A DNA stretch of 64,000 nucleotides from Isoetes taiwanensis (GCA_021234155.1 JAJEKV010000005.1:19762089-19826088), one strand, 5' to 3'; counted from the first letter of the stretch, positions 23,490 to 34,850 are shown. Numbers and translations are program-made. The notes: generated from the letters alone by a model not told the origin.

Positions 23490-24010
23490 TCTGCACAGGA
23501 GGAAATCTGCAAGTCCTCATCTTATATGGCAACCAGCTTGCTGCTTCTATTTCTGACAATATGGGATCTGCCAATGCTTGGTAAGAATCACAAAATGCAT
23601 TAATAAGCTTACAAGGGGCGTAAAGGGCTCCGTATCTTCAAAGCATTAGAATGCTTAAGCTTATCGGTAACAATCTAAATGGCAGCATTGAAGGGGATCT
23701 TAATGCCCTCAACTTGGAATTTTTAGATTTCTTCAAGAACCAGATTCGTGTTACTCTTTCTGATCAAGTCGACAATCTAACCGCTTTGCAGAAGCTAGAA
23801 GCTATGCATTTTGGACAACTGACCCGCTTAACCTATTCTTTGAGGCATTGGAAATTTGCACCTTAATGCAATCTCTCCTGAGATTGGAAAATGTGAAAGG
23901 CTTGCTACCATCATTTGAGTAGGAATCATCTCTCGCTTGAGAAATACCTCCTGAGCTTTCTAATTAAGCTGCAGTTCCTAGACGTGCTAAACCATTTTAG
24001 GAAGTTCTTA
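23490..24010 (+). pseudogene. leucine-rich-repeat (receptor-like) gene fragment
   Basis: Plus-strand translation gives consecutive plant-type LRR units. The first is NLQVLILYGNQLAASISDNM (about 23500-23570). The second is LKLIGNNLNGSIEGDLNAL with LEFLDFFKNQIRVTLSDQV and LTALQKLEA (frame 23651-23866). A further one follows in another frame (NAISPEIGKCERLATI). The 24-residue periodicity with NxLxGxI is that of extracellular LRRs of receptor-like kinases. There are several frameshifts and stops, and no kinase domain. It lies inside Helitron B on the opposite strand. Confidence 0.6.
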
Positions 24011-24129
24011 AACAAAATATGGCAATGAAGATAATGTGGCCTAGCCATATACAAATATTAGCTGGTTAGCATCCTAAATCTTACTATTGAAGTAGAACTT
24101 AAGCGAAAGAATACAGAGCTCATGTCCAA

Positions 24130-24970
24130 TAAGGGACATTCTTATATTGCCATGCTACGAAAAGTAATTTGTACTTACATGTACAAATATCCCTTCAGAT
24201 TCGGCAGTGGAAATATAGAGGAAGCCATTTTCAGCATCACACACATAGGATTTGCCATAATTTGAAGAATCTGCAAAAGGCTTCTTCAAAGATGGAGCTT
24301 TGGCATGACAGTAAAAACAAGACCTTTTCTAAGCCATTTCTTGATGCTGCCATATCTTTGTAGACACGTTGTATTTCTCAGACCAATCTAATTCAAAGAA
24401 TACATCTCATTCAAACTGGAGCTCCTATCCAAAGAGGCATTCTTAGATTGCCATGCTACAAAATGTAGATTGTATTTATAGCTATAGACATACCTTCAAA
24501 TTCGGCAATATTTCAAATAATCCGCAGAAGGCTTTCTTTGAAGATGGAGCTTCGTTGTGTATCAATAAGGCCTGCCATATAAGAAAATGATGGAGCTATC
24601 AAGCAAACCCCTTATAAAAATGAAGATAAAGGTCCTAACAAACTCCCTGAACAAAATCAGAATCACAAACAATTAGAAGGCTAAAAGCAAAACCTTGCTA
24701 CAACTGAACAAATAATGCCTTCTCAGACTAAAACCTCTGCCTTCGCTGCCATGCCATTTTATTTTGACAGTGATATACTTGTGCTTTCATCTACAACATC
24801 AAACAACCGTTTTCATTCAATGATCTACATCTCATTCAAACTGGAGAAGAGGCATTCTTAGATTGCCATGCTACAAAATGTAGATTGTATTTATAGCTAT
24901 AGACATACCTTCAAATTCGGCAATATTTCAAATAATCCGCAGAAGGCTTTCTTTGAAGATAGAGCTTTGT
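24130..24970. repeat. triplicated segment, about 424-bp offset between the two best copies
   Basis: A unit of about 145 bp at 24404-24552 recurs nearly exactly at 24828-24967 (GCATTCTTAGATTGCCATGC, TAGCTATAGACATACCTTCA, CGCAGAAGGCTTTCTTTGAA). An older, diverged copy lies at about 24130-24300 (GCCATGCTACGAAAAG, AAAGATGGAGCTTTG). Each is followed by text about a cleavable AGCTTTG...GACCTTTT sequence, so the true unit is longer. Non-coding. Confidence 0.75.
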
Positions 24971-25934
24971 TATAAAGCTAAAAACATGACCTTTTTTTGT
25001 CCTTCCTCAATGCTGCCGTATCCATGTAGAAGCCTTGCATTTCTCATACCAATCCAATTTGTATCACAATATCAATATGTAATACAGAGGAAGAGGCGTG
25101 AATGCAAGAAAACCCTAGAAATGAGGAGCATAACTTTTTAGCCGATAGTCTTTTACAGTAAACGAAAAAACTGTGCCACATCCATCAAAGGACATAATGC
25201 AAATTTTTCGAAATGATCAAGCTACATTTTTATAGAACAAATGCGACCAATCGCTCCATAGTCTACATAGACATGGCCGTTGACATGAAATCTTTTGGCC
25301 CTCTGCCAGAGGAGAAGCAATGCTCGTCCAAGATTTACCCATGGATGTGGTGCAAAAAGACTCATGCCATGGATAAAATGTTCTCGTCAAATGCCTTTCC
25401 CAAAAACATGAAATGGTTTTGCCGGAGTAAGGCCCAAACCCTATCCCAAGGACGGAAGCCAGTGGCCAGCTATGGCAGATCCGACGCCCGATCACAAAAC
25501 AGGGGATGGGACTGGCAAAAGCATTGAGCATACGCTATCGCAAAAGCATTAAGGCCCACTCTTTCAGAAATCCATGAAGCAGACTAAATACGAAAAGCTT
25601 TGAGATGGATGAAGCAAGCGTGAAATCGTCTGCAAGCCTTGAGATGGATTGGATGAAGCAACCGTGAAATCGTCTGCATATAGGATCCACAATAGAAATA
25701 GGAAGGACCGGCTATGAAAAAACAGAAAAGAAAACCGTAAATCGAAGGGATGAAATTAAAGTAAAAAGTTTAAGGGCCAAGATGTTGCACAGAGGCCTAA
25801 GAAGGGGTCGACATATATAGATTACAATAAGAATAGTCATGATCTGACGGTCCAAAATGAAAGTTGTGGGAAAAGAAATTGACGGCCGAGATGCTCTGCA
25901 CAAACTACATTTTGCTTTTATTACTATATATAGA

Positions 25935-27242
25935 TAGTGTGCTAATTTCGTTTTGGGTTTGGAAAGGGTATTCTGGCAGTGGTTAGGACTATGATTTCAG
26001 TAGCGTATTGTATAAAAAATGGTATAATTTGCCATGTGGGAGGAGCTTGAATGGTTATTGCTATTTTGGGTGCTATGCAACTCCCTTTTTTCACGGATGT
26101 TTTTGCAAAGGCTCAAGTGCAGATTATGGTTTGAGGATAGAAAGATAAGAATGAATGCTCGTTTCTTTTTTTAGAACGGATCGCAGCGGGGGCAGGGAAG
26201 CCACGCTCTGGTGAGTTCCGGTGGTTCCGGAGAAAGAGGCAGAGTTCGCTCTCCATCTGGTTTGCTGCGTTATGTTGCTGAGGTTGAAGCCGATTTGATT
26301 AGCTGGCCACAGGGAGATTAGGCGATTAGCCGATTAGCTGGCCGATTGCAGCCGATTAGCTTTGGCATCCGCAGGCATCACAGAGTTCTTCTTCAGAGCT
26401 TGGCTTAGGGAACGGGCTGCGACCTACTATTTGAAGAGCGCACAAGGCAGAGTTGTCTCTAGTTTCTTTCTCCGAATACCATCTCAGTAAATGTTTTTGA
26501 CTGATTTGCAAATGCAGCGGATTTATATGCTAGTTGTGTCAGTTGTATAAGCTGCGTACCAATAGAATTGACACGAATCAGTAGTTTGTTGTCTTTTATT
26601 GCAAAAATCATGACAATAGACCCAAGAATTTGTTGTGCAGCAGCGTTTTTGTTTGAAAGATAAGTGAGGGCTACCGGAATGGAACTCTAAGCGAAGAAAC
26701 AGGGAGCGAATATGCAAATGCAGGAAGGGCCATTCTGCACAAAATATTCTCTGGTTTCTTTAGGTTGTGTGGTGGATGAATGCAGGGATTGGGACGGCTG
26801 TGAAGAAGGCAGAAGGCTCTAGTCGTTTATTCTGCCGTAAAGTAATGGTCATCACTGGTTTTTTTTATTTTACTTCTTTATTTTTGCTTCAACCATACGT
26901 TCATTTTGCACCATTGACACTGCCTTCTATTTTTTCTCCCAAAAATATAGTGGGCGTTGATCTGGCACAATACCAGGAATATCCGGCAGATCAATGGTTC
27001 TAAAAGAATCCAACAATAAAACCCATAATACATGGAAAAAACGAATTCTATATAAGCTTTACCTGACTTATTGCCGCATAGAGAGTAACCTATGGCATTC
27101 GTATCACTCTTCTTCAAAATCTTATAGTAGCGTAGAGAGCAACCTATGGAGGAGGACCTATTCACTACCACACTAAAATTGCAGCTAAGACCCTTGCTTG
27201 TAGCTCCTTCTAATCACCTTGCTTGCTGCCACAATAATTATC
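25935..27242. other. intergenic, no recognised gene
   Basis: Slightly GC-richer around 26180-26410, but no frame with recognisable content and no RNA gene was seen. Confidence 0.45.
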
Positions 27243-27357
27243 CTGATCCCGGTGGTGGTCTAGTGGTAAGGCCTAAGGTTTAAAACCCACGGGCTATTGT
27301 TGGGTGGGAGGCGTGGCAGGTGCAAGTCCCACCAACTAAGCCTAAGGAAAAAAAAAC
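27243..27357 (+). mobile_element. tRNA-derived SINE
   Basis: A pol III A box (TGGTCTAGTGGTAAGG, 27256-27271) and a B box (GGTGCAAGTCCCACC, 27319-27333) lie at tRNA-like spacing, followed by a short unit and an A-run at 27348-27356. The two boxes do not support a cloverleaf with acceptor pairing, so a tRNA-derived SINE is more likely than a tRNA gene. Target duplications were not resolved. Confidence 0.65.
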
Positions 27358-28143
27358 TAGCGGAAATACAGGTTGGGGTGAAGGTTAGGGTGTTATAGAG
27401 TAAGGTGTGAATTTCAGTGCATGTGATGGGGATGTCTATGTAATTATAGTTTGAGGAATAGATAGAAGTGAGAAAGTTTTCACACAGTTACACATTTCGT
27501 CTTTCTTTGCTTAATGTCGATTTTCTAAAAGTAGTTGCTCAATTTTATGAAGTGTTCATTAGCACATTAATAATGAAGTATATTTTCCATCATGGTCAAC
27601 CATTTTTCCACATAGATTCTCGTTGTAGTCATGCTGTATTTACTGGCAGCTCATTCGTTTTCATATATTCATAACAAGAATAAGGTTCATATATTCATAA
27701 CAAGAATAAGGTGCTGCTATATACGGTTTATCACTTGAATTTTCTGAATTTTCACTTGACCGACCAAAACATTGTAACTACGCTGCCAAGGTTACATATA
27801 ACATTCCAACTGAGATAAAGAAACTATGAGATAAAGGCACGCCACAATATTAACACAAATCTGCTGCTAAGTCCGACTCTTATATATATTATTCACCAAC
27901 GTACAACCAATACAAAAACAAAAGACACCATCTGGGAACAAGGTAAGGAATTTATCATCCCAGACCTATTCCATTTAGTACGAAATATTTGATTATCGCA
28001 TATCATGATTTTGAATAATCATCTATAAACACGTCCTTTTGTAGTGAAGTAACTTCTCATGTGGTTCCTTACATAGTAAAGCATTGTTTATCCAGTTTGT
28101 AGTAACTAAAACTGGAACAGATAATGCAATATAAGAGAATATG
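27358..28143. other. intergenic, no recognised feature
   Basis: No gene, RNA or repeat recognised beyond a local duplication of TTCATATATTCATAACAAGA near 27660-27710. Confidence 0.45.
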
Positions 28144-28301
28144 TGTAACGTTCCTAACCGACATGCCCTTAACCAACTGGGCAAAACCGTCTAGACGTTT
28201 ATGAGTAGTCGCTTCTACCCATTTATGCCGGTGTCTCGGGAACGCCCCACAGGCACATTCAAGGTTCGAATACTCGAGCGGTCTACCATGGGCCCGTTAC
28301 A
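28144..28301 (-). repeat. TRIM 3' LTR
   Basis: 158 bp, TG...CA ended on the minus strand, identical to 28440-28597. It lies next to the polypurine tract at 28302-28312. Confidence 0.93.
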
Positions 28302-28424
28302 GTCTCTCCCACTAGAACTATGCTCGTCCTCGAGCATCCAAGGCTATACCATGTCACAATGATTACCAAGTCTTTGCAAATTACCCATGCATATAGGCAC
28401 CCATGGAGACTCGAACTCGAGACC

Positions 28425-28437
28425 TGCTCTGATACCA
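28425..28437 (-). promoter_or_regulatory. TRIM primer-binding site
   Basis: The minus strand reads TGGTATCAGAGCA two bases inside the 5' LTR, complementary to the 3' end of plant initiator methionine tRNA. It would prime minus-strand DNA synthesis using proteins supplied by another element. Confidence 0.88.
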
Positions 28438-28439
28438 AC

Positions 28440-28597
28440 TGTAACGTTCCTAACCGACATGCCCTTAACCAACTGGGCAAAACCGTCTAGACGTTTATGA
28501 GTAGTCGCTTCTACCCATTTATGCCGGTGTCTCGGGAACGCCCCACAGGCACATTCAAGGTTCGAATACTCGAGCGGTCTACCATGGGCCCGTTACA
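28440..28597 (-). repeat. TRIM 5' LTR
   Basis: 158 bp, identical to the other LTR, and followed on its outer side by the ATATG target duplication. Confidence 0.93.
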
Positions 28598-28602
28598 ATA
28601 TG

Positions 28603-29555
28603 TAGCACAATAACAGGGGATTGCAAGGGAATTTGATATGGATGGAGTTAGTAGCCAATTTGAAACAGCAAGAGTTGAGGATTGTACCTTACTACATTAG
28701 TAGTGTTTTGTTTGGCATGTTCATTAATCATATCGGTGTAATTATAAAGTAAGAATCGCAAAGGTTGACACTATGTAATAGCTTGTGCACTTTGAAAACA
28801 CCCCAAAATAACCAGAAATTATGCATAGAATGGTAGGTCTCAGTTTGTTGCATTGGTCTAATAAGATATAACGTTGTTAAGAATGGAGAACAGTAATCTT
28901 AGCCCTAAACTAATCAAGCCAAAATGCACTTGTCAACTAAATACTAAATATTGCAAAATTTTAGCATGATGTCTCGCATGGTAGGTCATTCCCCAGATTT
29001 TTGTTGTATTTGCCATCACAAAGAAATTAAGTTGTAGAAAGAATAGGAGATCGCTTTAACTGTACAACAAACCAAGGATGAAGCCCCTGCCAAACCAAGG
29101 ATGGAGCCCATGTCATATGCAAGCTAATGTAGCAGGTTAGACATGGTTGGTTTAGAAGGGTTACTTGATGCTCTCTTAGATCATTCTTCTCATTTTACGA
29201 GAGCATTAATTGCTTTCCCTTCTATTGGCTCGTTTCACTTTCACATCAAATGACGTGGTATCTTTCAGGTCCAGGTCTCAAAGGCCCGTTGAAGAATCAC
29301 TTGCCACACTACTGGCTTGGCACTTGGATAACTCATGCCAGGTGGATAAGCATTCAGTGAAACTTTTGCTTTGCTCCTTAAATAGGAACTAAGTGTCATA
29401 AAGGAACAATTAAAACACATACCGAACACTTGGTTGATATATCTCCTCACTAGAATCACCTATTTTTTGGTGGCAGACAACTCCAGTGGTCTAACTTTCT
29501 GGTATGTAAACGAAGAAGAAGAATAAGCAATTTTCACTTCATGCGGATGGTTAGT
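28603..29555. other. intergenic, no recognised gene
   Basis: No coding frame or RNA gene recognised. A short duplicate of GGTATGTAAACGAAGAAGAA starts at 29501 and is echoed at 29560 next to the SINE-like block. Confidence 0.4.
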
Positions 29556-29715
29556 TTTTTGGTATGTAAATGAAGAAGAATGTGCAACCACATCAACATT
29601 GCTTTGTTGGGTGCCACATGACCCAACCACCTCAAGTTTGCAACTCTCGGCGGCCTCAAACTAGAGATATATTGGTTGCTAGGATTAGTGTGTTACCACT
29701 AGACCAAACATCTAG
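29556..29715 (-). mobile_element. possible second tRNA-derived SINE
   Basis: On the minus strand an A-box-like TTGGTCTAGTGGTAACAC (near 29711-29694) is followed about 70 bases later by a weak B-box-like GAGTTGCAAACTTGAGG. The 3' side reaches a short duplication (TGGTATGTAAATGAAGAAGA) that could be a target-site or tail repeat. The A box matches that of the SINE at 27243, while the B box is poor. Confidence 0.4.
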
Positions 29716-30299
29716 TGAACCCTCTATGCCAACTCAAGCTTGGGAATTGCCTTGAGGTCAAATAGTTTGACCTTGAAATTTGGACAATTTTGAGTACTCT
29801 CCCAGTCTTAAGGATTTGTTATTTGAATACTCTCCAGCCGAATGGAATGCCACGAACTAGAAGGCATTTCATGTTGCCAAAGCATAAACAATATAGTCAA
29901 TATGTAAAAGGAGGAATGTGCACATCTTTAAAGTCCCTTGTTAGCAAAGGTCTAGGAAATTACAGACTAGTGCTTAAGTGCGAAGAAGCTTTATATAGGT
30001 AGAAATTTGAGATATATACTTCAAACCCCACGAATGGATTTCTCATATTTGTATTCATGTTTTGTGATATTTTTGAAGTAATTAAACTTCAATGTTAAAC
30101 CCTCAAAAAATATATCATTAAACCTCTATGTGCATTCTAGGTCTAAGTTGTAAGATTGTGGAAAAAGTTATTTGTCACAACAGCTACAATTATGAGAGGG
30201 ATTTATAAATTGTTGTGGTTTTTCTACTAATAATACTTAAATAAAGTCAACAGCTTTGATTTATATTACCACATTGTTAGGATGCTGTTGTCATATTTA
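29716..30299. other. intergenic, no recognised feature
   Basis: No gene or repeat recognised before the LINE tail at 30300. Confidence 0.4.
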
Positions 30300-30775
30300 C
30301 TAATAGAATAGAATAGAATAGGATAGTTTTTTTAACGTCCACGGAGACCAATAGGTCATGGGACCCATACAATGGGCTAGTACAATCATTACTACTAGGA
30401 TTAAAAAACCCCTGCCTCGAAAGGTTTTCAAGGGAAAAACCTTTGCAGTAATGATGATACTAGACAAGCGGAGATAATAACTACTGAGGGCTCAGTAATT
30501 GCTGACGTGTATCTAGAACCTCAAGTATGTATAATGCCAAGTCATGCACAGATGGTGCTCTGAGAAGTTGTGGAAGCGTGGAATGGAATGCTAAGGTCAA
30601 AAAATGATTCCGGACTATCTCAAAAGCAGGGCAACTCAGAAGAGTATGGCTTTCATCTTCAATAACCTGTAATTGGCAACAGGCACATAGTCTCGCTTCT
30701 CGGGGCAATTGCGGCCGCTCCCATCTACCTGTCTCAATCCGTAGCCTGTGGGACCCTGTGCGAATTGATGCAATA
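30300..30775 (-). mobile_element. 5'-truncated LINE, 3' end only
   Basis: Minus-strand frame 30708-30481 encodes a LINE ORF2 zinc region (ARLCACCQLQVIEDESHTLL SCPAF). It is followed by a 3' UTR homologous to that of the adjacent longer LINE (TTAAAAAACC...CTTTT and GGGTCCCA phrases). The copy ends in a CTATT pentamer tail at 30300-30325. It lies directly downstream of, and in the same orientation as, the longer copy. Confidence 0.7.
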
Positions 30776-30945
30776 GCCTATGGGACCCAATAGAAAGTGT
30801 GCAATAGTTACTACAATTCGGATTAAAAAACCCCCTCTCTGAAGTGTTTTTCGGGGGAAAAAACGTGGCAGCAATAAGAATGTTGTGAAACTGTGCTCTT
30901 GTCCAAAATATACAAAACACATTACCACGCATCATGAAATGCATG

Positions 30946-33900
30946 TCATGTGAGTGCTGCTGGACATAGCTGATCCCGCATAATCATGACCTCCTGGAGG
31001 TACGATGCCAGTGTCCATACTGAAGCCGTGTCCAATATCATATGTAAGGGATGGCCGGGCCTGATCAGCTCAGCGTAACATGCCCGGATCTGATCATATG
31101 CTAGGCAGCTCTGAAGGGTTGGGTGTGACATCCATCCTCAATGGCTCCTGATTTGCAACATTGATAAAGCCTGCCCTGACATGCCTCCCCAGTCTAGTGA
31201 CATGTCTCAATTCGGAGACCGTGTGCCCTTGTGCAAATCGAGGCAATGAGTCTGCGCTTCTTCATAACAGATGGGTGCTCAAGTAACGTTGCAGTTCGAG
31301 TTCTAATATGGGTTGATGTGGTGCTGGTAATATGATGGCTTGACCTGTTCAAAGGTGCTGACAACCCAGAGTTTGTTGAGGAAGTAGGTGTCAAAGTATT
31401 GCCTCAAGCTATGGCGATCCGCGTTTGTTTGCACCTGTATGCAACTGTATTTCTGAACATTCCATCTTGTCAGCCACTGAGCTCTTATGTCTTTCCAACA
31501 TGCCTTTAAGCACTGCGGCCCCATTGCCACTGTGTAGGCCAGGTGAGGGAGACGAGAATCATCCATACTGACTACTTTCTGAAAGTAGACAATGTGGCGA
31601 TCAAGGGCTGCCTTTTGAAGAGGCAAGAAACTTGTCTCTTGTAATAGGATTTGAAACGGGATCGACTTCAACCCTAGCACCTGCAAGAAGGCTTTTTGCA
31701 CCTGCTCCAATTCATTCTAGGTGGCAAGGGATATTACTGGCCCCCAGACTTCAACCATGTTTAAAAGTGCAGGCTCCATTAAGACCCTGAATAGGTGTGA
31801 CTGATGAGCCCATTCATGCAGCTCTGCTCTACGGCTGTTGTTCTACATTGGGTATAATGCCTTCCAGCCCGCTTTCACCTGCAACCGAATGGAAGTGTCC
31901 CAGTACATGTTAGCAGAAGGAAACTCCATTTTCAGGTACTTATAACTTGGTGCCACCTTTATATTTTGTCTGCGGTAACTGATAGAAGGGATCCTTGGCT
32001 AGTGCGATAATGATATGAGGACTACCTTAGTCTTGGCCAGGTTGACTAAACGTCTATCGATCGCCTGACAGAATGTGTCCAAGGCATCAAGGTGGCATTG
32101 CATGCCCATCGAGGTGTAGGCTAGAAGGTCCACATCATCCACATATATTAGCTGTCTGGCAACCTAGTGCAACAGTTGAACTCAGTGCCCACCATTGTCG
32201 GCAAGCCAGTGCTCGAGCTGATCAATGTAGAGTCCAAAGAGTATTGGATTTGAGGGCTTCCCTTACGGACCCCGATACTGCTATCAAATGGCTTCTCTGC
32301 CAATTGCAACTAGCCTGAGCACTTCTCATATAGCTTCTAAACTGTATTATGTAGATTCGCGAGGATCCCTAGCTCTCGCAACTGCCAAAACTTTTTCCGA
32401 GGCACAGTATCAAAGGCCTTGGCAAAGTCTACGAAGCAACAATACAAGTCCTGCCTACAGTTCATGTTGTCCTCGACCAGGATTCGCAGCATGAAGATGT
32501 GTGAGTGCCGTGGCCTGAATCCTGCCTGTGTTAGGGCCCGCACTTCTGCCGCCTCGGCCCAGTCGGCCAGCTGTTGCTCGAGAATTTCGGCTAGCAATTT
32601 GGTGAACACCAAACTAACCATGATCGTTCAGTAATAAGCAGGGCAATGTGGGTCACCTACCTTGTAGATGGACACAACTCTGCTAGCGGTCCATTGTGTG
32701 GGGAATCCTTCTTATGACGCCCTGCTAAACAAGGCAGTTAGGACTAGTGATATGGATGGCCCCGCCCACTTCAGCAAATCTGCATGTTGTCATACAAGTC
32801 TGGCGCTTTCTCATTGGCAAGACACTAAAAGCCCTGAGCTACATCAGCCTCCATGATTTCCAGCACTGAGCCATTTTAGATAAGGTACCCCTATCCGGGC
32901 ACCCTGAGGATCATAAAGCTGCTACAAGTATTCCCTCCACTATTCGGGAGTGATGTCCCCTGTAGGCTGTGCTGGTTTTCTAAACACCCTTTGCGAGAAG
33001 ATCCTGGGGTGGCGATCCAGGATGTAGAATATTTTCATCTACAATGTATCTGGCTTTCTTAGCCTTAAAGAAAGTGCAGTACCGTTTGGTTGCGTGCAAG
33101 CGCAGAGCAAGGTCCATGATCCGGCGAAGCTAGAGTTTGTGCTTCTTGCATTCAGCATCGAACCACTGATTGCGTGGGAAGGTGGTGGTCCCCGTGGTCC
33201 GGCAAGGGCAGTCTCTCCCGAAGCACCTCTCTGCGGGGTCCCTAGCATGTTAACCAACCTTCCAGTCTGTTGTTATAGTGTAGGGCACTGCAGATCTCCT
33301 GGCAAATCCTCTGTAAGCATCTGGGCATATGCCTCTACATGTTCGTAGTCCAAGCACAACGAAGGCCTGCTATGGCACCGGAGGTCCAAACAGTTTGTCA
33401 GGCCAGCTGCAAATATAGTGGCAAGTGATCTGAGTCGACCTCCTCATTCCTACTGTTTGTTTCCACCCGAACATGTTTGACCACATGCATATCCTGCTCA
33501 GCTACCAACACATAGTCCACCACACTGGATCCACCCCTTGGTTCTCCTGTCTGCAAGTGCTCATACTGGAGGATGGCCAATGTGCGAGTCCATTGCAAAT
33601 GACCAGATCAAAGATACTGCAAAGCAGAAGCAGCTACCTACCATAGCACGTGACATGAGTGCAATCTGATGCTTGTGGCCAGGTTTCTTCTGTGGGATAC
33701 AGCTGCAAGACATCATCAGTCAAGGGTCGAGCCACCTGGGCTGTTTCACTCCCATGCACGCGTTGAAATCTCCAAGGAGGATGACGCTGCCCAACTGCCT
33801 GTGCTACTGTATGTCATCGTATAAATTTGCATAAGGGTCCAGCCTATCAACATTCGAGTAGGCATGATAGAAGTTGCTCTTGGCATGTGGGAAGTAGCAG

Positions 33901-34180
33901 GCGGCCACAAAGAGAGGGCGGCCACTGTAGTTTTCTACACGCATCCACAAGTACCGGTTGTGCCTGTCAGTCTTGCACAGGGAGATTGGCTGTACGGTAG
34001 TAGTATGCGACGCCTCCATATCTCCACTTCCCCGTGCAGCCATTGAAGTCTGAGTATCGTTGGTATCCCTGCAGGTCAGGTGGTCTGCATACTCCCATGT
34101 CTCCATGAGGAAGATGAGGTCCATGTCTACAACAACTGAGTTGAGACTATCTCCCTTTTGCCATGGAAAGCGCTGACAAT
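30946..34180 (-). pseudogene. LINE ORF2: endonuclease and reverse transcriptase, degraded
   Basis: The endonuclease begins near 34150 with a LIFLMETWE segment. It has ACYFPHAKS and the catalytic VILLGDFNAC near 33756-33786, then the SDHLPLYLQL motif near 33400-33430. The reverse transcriptase shows GFRPRHSHIFMLRILVEDN (near 32480-32530), YCCFVDFAKAFDTVPRK (near 32390-32450) and the catalytic YVDDVDLLAYTSMG (near 32105-32147). The thumb/C-terminal frame 31710-31303 and a Cys-rich tail near 31130-31200 follow. ORF2 normally nicks target DNA and reverse-transcribes the LINE RNA. Here the frame is broken at many points between these motifs. Confidence 0.85.
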
Positions 34181-34210
34181 TCTAGGAGGCCACACACAGA
34201 GGTATAATTC

Positions 34211-34617
34211 CTATTTGTTGGCAGGAGTGGCACCTGCAGGCTCAGTGGCGGTGGCAGAAGTGGAAGCAGTATGCGGCGCACTGTTAGAGGCTGATGAGGC
34301 CACCGGAGCAGTGTATGCTGCTGGAGCAGGATGAGCAGGTGAAGCTGGCGCATGATCAGTAGCGGCTAGAGTCTCGGTAGAAGGGCTCGCCGGCTCGATA
34401 GGTGGACGAAAGACTTGCATCTTGCCTCGAACAAATCCGGCAGCTCCCTCTTGTCTACGAATGCTTCTGACTTTAGCCAACTCACTTCTATGGTATTTCT
34501 ATTGTGTCAGGGTCAGATCCCGATCGACATACAAGGGGTTTCCCTTCAGCTATTTGCCTTGGCATAGGATAGCCGCTTGCACATGCGAGTCTTGGACCAT
34601 GAATGTGATCACACAGG
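34211..34617 (-). pseudogene. LINE ORF1, C-terminal part
   Basis: Minus translation gives VITFMVQDSHVQAAILCQG, NPLYVDRDLTLTQ and SELAKVRSIRRQEGAAGFV, then a Pro/Ala/Thr-rich tail to the stop near 34211. The order (RNA-binding core, then YVDRDLT) is that of LINE ORF1 nucleic-acid chaperones. The preceding part of the same protein is at 43996 and above. The two parts join at the GGTT duplication, with one frame change. Confidence 0.7.
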
Positions 34618-34621
34618 GGTT
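34618..34621. repeat. left target-site duplication GGTT
   Basis: GGTT directly outside the left terminal inverted repeat, matched by GGTT at 43996-43999 outside the right one. The length of 4 bp is informative for the transposon superfamily. Confidence 0.75.
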
Positions 34622-34643
34622 GGGTAAAAGCACGCTGTGGTGT
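34622..34643 (+). repeat. left terminal inverted repeat
   Basis: 22 bp beginning GGGTAAAAGCACG and ending GTGGTGT. It differs from the right end at two positions. A second, looser inverted similarity (CCACATTTTGG) follows about 40 bp further in. Confidence 0.85.
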
Positions 34644-34850
34644 ATCAAAAACGCGCATTTTGATGCCACATTTTGGCACCACCTTTGTGGTAGAATCGGG
34701 TGGTGCATACCGAAGCGGAGATTGCGGGAGTGCGAATTAATGAGCGTCGGTTATTTTGAATTTTATGCCACGTCATTGTCCACCTTTTTGAATTAAGAAA
34801 TAATCACCTCTTCTTCTGTTTTTTTGCCGCTTCTTGTCGATTGAACCCTA

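Larger units (their letters stand above)
18817..25934 (-). mobile_element. non-autonomous Helitron B
   Basis: The minus-strand 5' end reads TCTATATATAGTAATAAAAG at 25934, with host A at 25935. The 3' end is the same hairpin plus CTAG as Helitron A, at 18817, with host T (18816). The first 100 bases resemble those of Helitron A (CATCTCGGCCGTCAATTT versus the GACGGCTGAGATGC region). A second TCTATATATG start at 25821 suggests tandem or nested 5' ends. No Rep/helicase sequence was seen. The cargo includes an LRR fragment near 23490-24010, in the opposite orientation to the element. It is the same family as Helitron A, with the PPR gene caught between the two copies. Confidence 0.75.
28144..28597 (-). 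mobile_element. intact TRIM (miniature LTR retrotransposon)
   Basis: Two 158-bp LTRs (28144-28301 and 28440-28597), which I read as identical, bracket a 138-bp non-coding core. On the minus strand the LTR begins TGTAACGGGCCC and ends GGAACGTTACA, the canonical TG...CA. Two bases inside the 5' LTR is TGGTATCAGAGC, the primer-binding site matching the 3' end of initiator tRNA-Met. Just before the 3' LTR is a purine tract (GTGGGAGAGAC). The element is flanked by a perfect 5-bp target duplication, ATATG, at 28139-28143 and 28598-28602. At 454 bp with no coding sequence, it fits the TRIM class. Identical LTRs indicate recent insertion. Confidence 0.95.
30776..34621 (-). mobile_element. LINE retrotransposon, ORF2 and end of ORF1 (3' part, split by a DNA transposon)
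   Basis: A degraded full-length LINE on the minus strand. Read 5' to 3' it has the end of ORF1, an AP-type endonuclease, reverse transcriptase, a C-terminal zinc region and a 3' UTR. Its 5' portion lies at 43996-45700, separated by the 9.37 kb DNA transposon. The two halves abut at the 4-bp duplication GGTT. Several frameshifts and stops make it non-functional. Confidence 0.85.

Noticed and set aside
25213-25531. Two 104-codon frames on opposite strands over the same bases
   Set aside because: Mutual shadows near the start of Helitron B; neither resembles a known domain.
27256-27333. tRNA gene suggested by A and B boxes
   Set aside because: No acceptor-stem pairing or anticodon arm could be drawn, and an A-run follows as in a SINE.
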